NCBI GenBank assembly: GCA_024114885.1
Contig: CP099432.1
Span: forward strand, 62,001-126,000
Source of the DNA: Septoria linicola
Taxonomy: Eukaryota; Ascomycota; Dothideomycetes; Mycosphaerellales; Mycosphaerellaceae
Direction of reading: 5' to 3'
DNA: 64,000 bases
A program made the translations under genes and the position numbers. The notes beneath the pieces were generated by a model that saw only the letters and a program-made list of their open reading frames with translations, was not told where the DNA came from and searched no databases. Of the stretch, positions 61,281 to 64,000 are shown in pieces. The first letter of the stretch is position 1, and the number at the start of each line of letters is the position of its first letter.

Positions 61281-63962
61281 TTACTAGTCCTCGCGCTACT
61301 CTATTAGGCCCCTAGAGGCTAGATAGAATCTACGCCTAGCTACCTAGTTATTATCGGCCTACTCGAAGAGCTCTCCTATATCGGTAGTAGTAGAGAAGTC
61401 GGCTACTAGTCGCTTTGTAAAATCCTTATTATTAGCGTAGAAGCTAGTCTCTAGGAACATTATAGTCTCTAGGTCTTTAATATAGGCTATAAGGACGCGA
61501 TAGTTGCCTAGCGTAGTCTTATAGCAGGCCTCTAAATAAGTATAGAATACGTTAGTATAGTAGGTAATCTAGCCTATAGTATCGAAGACTACTATAGGAT
61601 CGTTCTAGCGTCGTATACCTACGAGGGCCTAACCGACATATATAGCCGGTATTAACTTGTCCGAAGTAGAGAAGTAGTAGGAGATTACTCTATAGCGGTT
61701 AGAGTAGCCGGATAGCGAGGTGTACCTAGGCACAAGGTCGTAGTAAGCGTCTCGTAGCTAAGAGTACGTACTAGAAGCTTCTCTAATCTCAAGGCGGTCG
61801 GTATCTAGGTCTACCTTATAAAACTAAGATAGGACAGTTATCTACTTATCGACCTTGTTTTCCTTAGAGCTATATAGTAGTATAGGAGACGACACCCTAG
61901 CCTCTCCCTACTTTACTAGTACTATAGACTATCCTCTAGTATGTTCCTAGGTAGGACTTAGTAGGTTAATATCTTCCTTCTATACGTACTACTCCTTAAT
62001 GTCCTTTACGAAGCCCTTACTAAGCAATCCTCTATCTCTTAGTCTCTCTACCTATACTATAAAAACTCGTTAGTAGTATAGACCTTTAACTAATTTAGTA
62101 TAATTAGTATAGGTCTTATTTATAAAGGAAACTATACTCTAAACTTACGATATACCGTAGCCTCTAGCTATGTCTATAATACTAAGGTCGATATACTAGA
62201 AACCTTTATAAGACTAATCGGACCTACCCTTAGTTAGTAGGTAGGTGTACTTAGTATAGTACGGGTAGGAAACTAGGTTCGTAGCGTGATCCGGTTAGTA
62301 GTAGACATATATTATCTAGTATATAGGGTCCTAGCGAATTAACTACTAAATGCCGCTATAGAATATATTCCTATACTAGCCTATATTACGATTACTACTA
62401 ATCTCACGTAGGTACTAGTCGTATATAGTAAACTCCTTACTAATTAGGTCCTTAACTAGCTCTAGCTAACTAAACAAGTCGTACGTAACCGTACCTTCTC
62501 TAAAGTATACCTCTAGTACTAGCTTCGGTAGCTTACTCTTGTCCGTAATATAAGTGACTAGATCGGTATAGGTGAAGTATCTAGGTAGGTTATTAAATTT
62601 TGTTCCTTCGGTAACTAAGTAACGTAGGGCACTTAGAGTATCGCTAGGGTAGGCCGCTCGGCGTTACGCTAAAAACCAATTTAGGTACTCTACTTAGAGT
62701 TTAACTAAATCCTAGGTACGTACGTAGAGTCTAAATCTCCGAAATAGCGTTAGTTAGTCGACCTTACTATTCTTAAGGCCAAACGCCCCTCTAGTAGTAT
62801 TTCGTAGGCACTAGAAGTAGAGACTATACTTGTTTAGGTTAACGTCCTTTAAACTATACTCTTTAACCTTTATAGCGATAGGCGCTTCGAAGACCTATAC
62901 CTTTAAGCTCTAGGTATTAATAGCGGCGTAGAGCGGGCGGTTCTATCTAATATCGTAGCGGTTATAGAGGTAAGAGCTACTACTAAGTAGGGAGGATAGG
63001 CCTAGGTTACTAACCTTACTTAGACGCGAGTTAACGCTAGAGGTTCGGTAGCTTCTAATAGGTATAGGAGTAGACGCGCCGCTTCCTATAGTTAAGTAGC
63101 GCTAATTTCTAGTCAGGCCCCTAGGGCTAGACAGACCTATAAGAGTAGCGGTAGCTTTCTCGGCGTCTTCTTAGATCTTAGTAGCTACTCTCGTAACTCG
63201 AGGTAATACTACTACCGAAGAAGGGGCTCTCTCTCTACCTAAGAGCCTATCCGTAGCTAGTAGAGGTGTCTCGACAGGCTAGATAATCCTATCCTTAAAC
63301 TATAGATTACGCTTCTTTATTAACTACTTTACCTTATTACCTAAGGTATTAATCTACTAAACCTCCTCGCGTCCTTCTATACTCTTTAGCTTAACGAAGT
63401 CTAAGTCGATAGGGTAGTATTCCTTCAAGCGATTATTAACTAGGTTAAGGAGGCGCTAAAGGATAGCCTTAGCGAGTAGGTATATAGCGGTATCCGCGTT
63501 AAGCTTGTTTACGGCGGCGCTACCTATGTAGGCTAAGAAGTTCTTTACCGTCTTTAGGTGATTCTCGAGGTAGAGGCGAATAGTTTTACTATTTCTATAT
63601 CTTATACTCTACTCTATCTCGATACGAGCGAAGGCGTAGTTAATTGCCTATTAGTCCTTTACTCCCTACTATATAGCGTTCTTAAAACTTAGGTTTAACT
63701 ACTTTAACTCCTTGTCCGAGGACTTCTTATTAATCTTCTTAATTCCCTCCTAGAGTAGGCGCGCTATATTATATAGCCTAGAGAAGGCCTGGTCGTAGTA
63801 ATTAACAATCTCTATCGCTACTATATACCTCTCTACGTCGTCTTTAATTATAGCTATACCGGTAATAACGTCCTTAGTTCGTATAGTATTCTAGATAATG
63901 TTTCTCGCCTAAATAGAGAGGCCGTTTAGGCTACTTAGGTTAACGTTACCTAGTACCGACAT
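61281..63962 (-). pseudogene. Third ORF of the second gypsy-like copy, ~893 codons
   Basis: Same length and frame as 49773-47092. The ATG at 63962 is retained and opens MSVLGNVNL. The terminal TAA is at 61283-61281. Stops inside are TAG/TAA as expected from RIP. Because this copy is less mutated, comparison with the first copy would show which codons were Trp, Gln, Cys or His. Function unknown; see the entry for the first copy. Confidence 0.75.
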
Positions 63963-64000
63963 AGTATAGGTACTAGCGCGATTACGCCTAGTAAATCGAC

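Larger units (their letters stand above)
60725..64000 (-). mobile_element. Second copy of the gypsy-like element, 3' part, cut by the window edge
   Basis: It starts with a 442-bp LTR (60725-61166) and purine tract. It then runs collinearly with 46536-49811 of the first copy: the offset is 14,189 at the LTR start, at the third-ORF start codon and at its stop, so there is no net insertion or deletion in about 3.2 kb. It is less TpA-converted than the first copy. Its 5' LTR, gag and pol would lie beyond 64,000. Its left flank (ATAG) gives the target duplication to look for on the far side. Confidence 0.9.

Noticed and set aside
1..64000. tRNA, rRNA, CRISPR arrays, telomere repeats
   Set aside because: No cloverleaf with a TTCGA-type arm, no rRNA-like stretch, no regularly spaced identical repeats with unique spacers and no TTAGGG runs were seen by eye; a covariance-model scan was not possible.

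Overview
The window looks like nuclear DNA from a filamentous ascomycete (Pezizomycotina, possibly Dothideomycetes; the class is inference). The evidence is sparse genes with short predicted introns, a pyrimidine-rich 5' leader, and long tracts bearing the signature of repeat-induced point mutation (RIP): CpA and TpG almost completely replaced by TpA while much CpG remains. No telomere repeat, tRNA, rRNA or CRISPR array was seen.

Layout. 1-13,680 and about 19,060-25,980 are ordinary-composition, gene-poor DNA. I support four hypothetical genes there: a 370-residue protein (1749-2861, minus), a probable two-exon protein of about 820 residues with a C-terminal coiled coil (6440-8945, minus), a two-exon protein of 223 residues (21682-22408, plus) and a 145-residue ORF (24208-24645, minus). 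About 13,690-19,040 and everything from about 25,985 to 64,000 is RIP-mutated repeat DNA. It is so depleted of TpG that ATG codons are nearly absent, so ordinary ORF finding returns nothing there.

The right-hand 26 kb resolves into nested transposons. The oldest layer is a hAT-type DNA transposase on the minus strand (C-terminal hATC-like region near 38.3-38.5 kb, middle part at 45.9-46.5 kb, N-terminal part to the right of 58.1 kb). It is interrupted twice. One interruption is a Ty1/copia element (39,620-45,920, plus) with 279-bp LTRs, an ATAGC target duplication and a primer-binding site matching an initiator-tRNA anticodon arm. The other is an 11.6-kb Ty3/gypsy-like element (46,536-58,111, minus) with 442-bp LTRs and a GTAG duplication. 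Removing each insertion with one copy of its target duplication makes the hAT reading frame continuous across the junction. A second copy of the gypsy element enters at 60,725 and runs off the right edge.

The most interesting object is the gypsy family. Downstream of gag and pol, on the same strand, it carries a third reading frame of about 893 codons. The frame is collinear in both copies (49773-47092 and 63962-61281), retains its ATG in both, and I recognise no family for it. The copia element is the youngest layer: its two LTRs differ by 13 transitions, 12 of them RIP-type changes confined to the 5' LTR. All three transposon types are inactivated by RIP; where I could read them, catalytic Asp pairs are Asn-Asn and zinc-knuckle Cys/His are Tyr.
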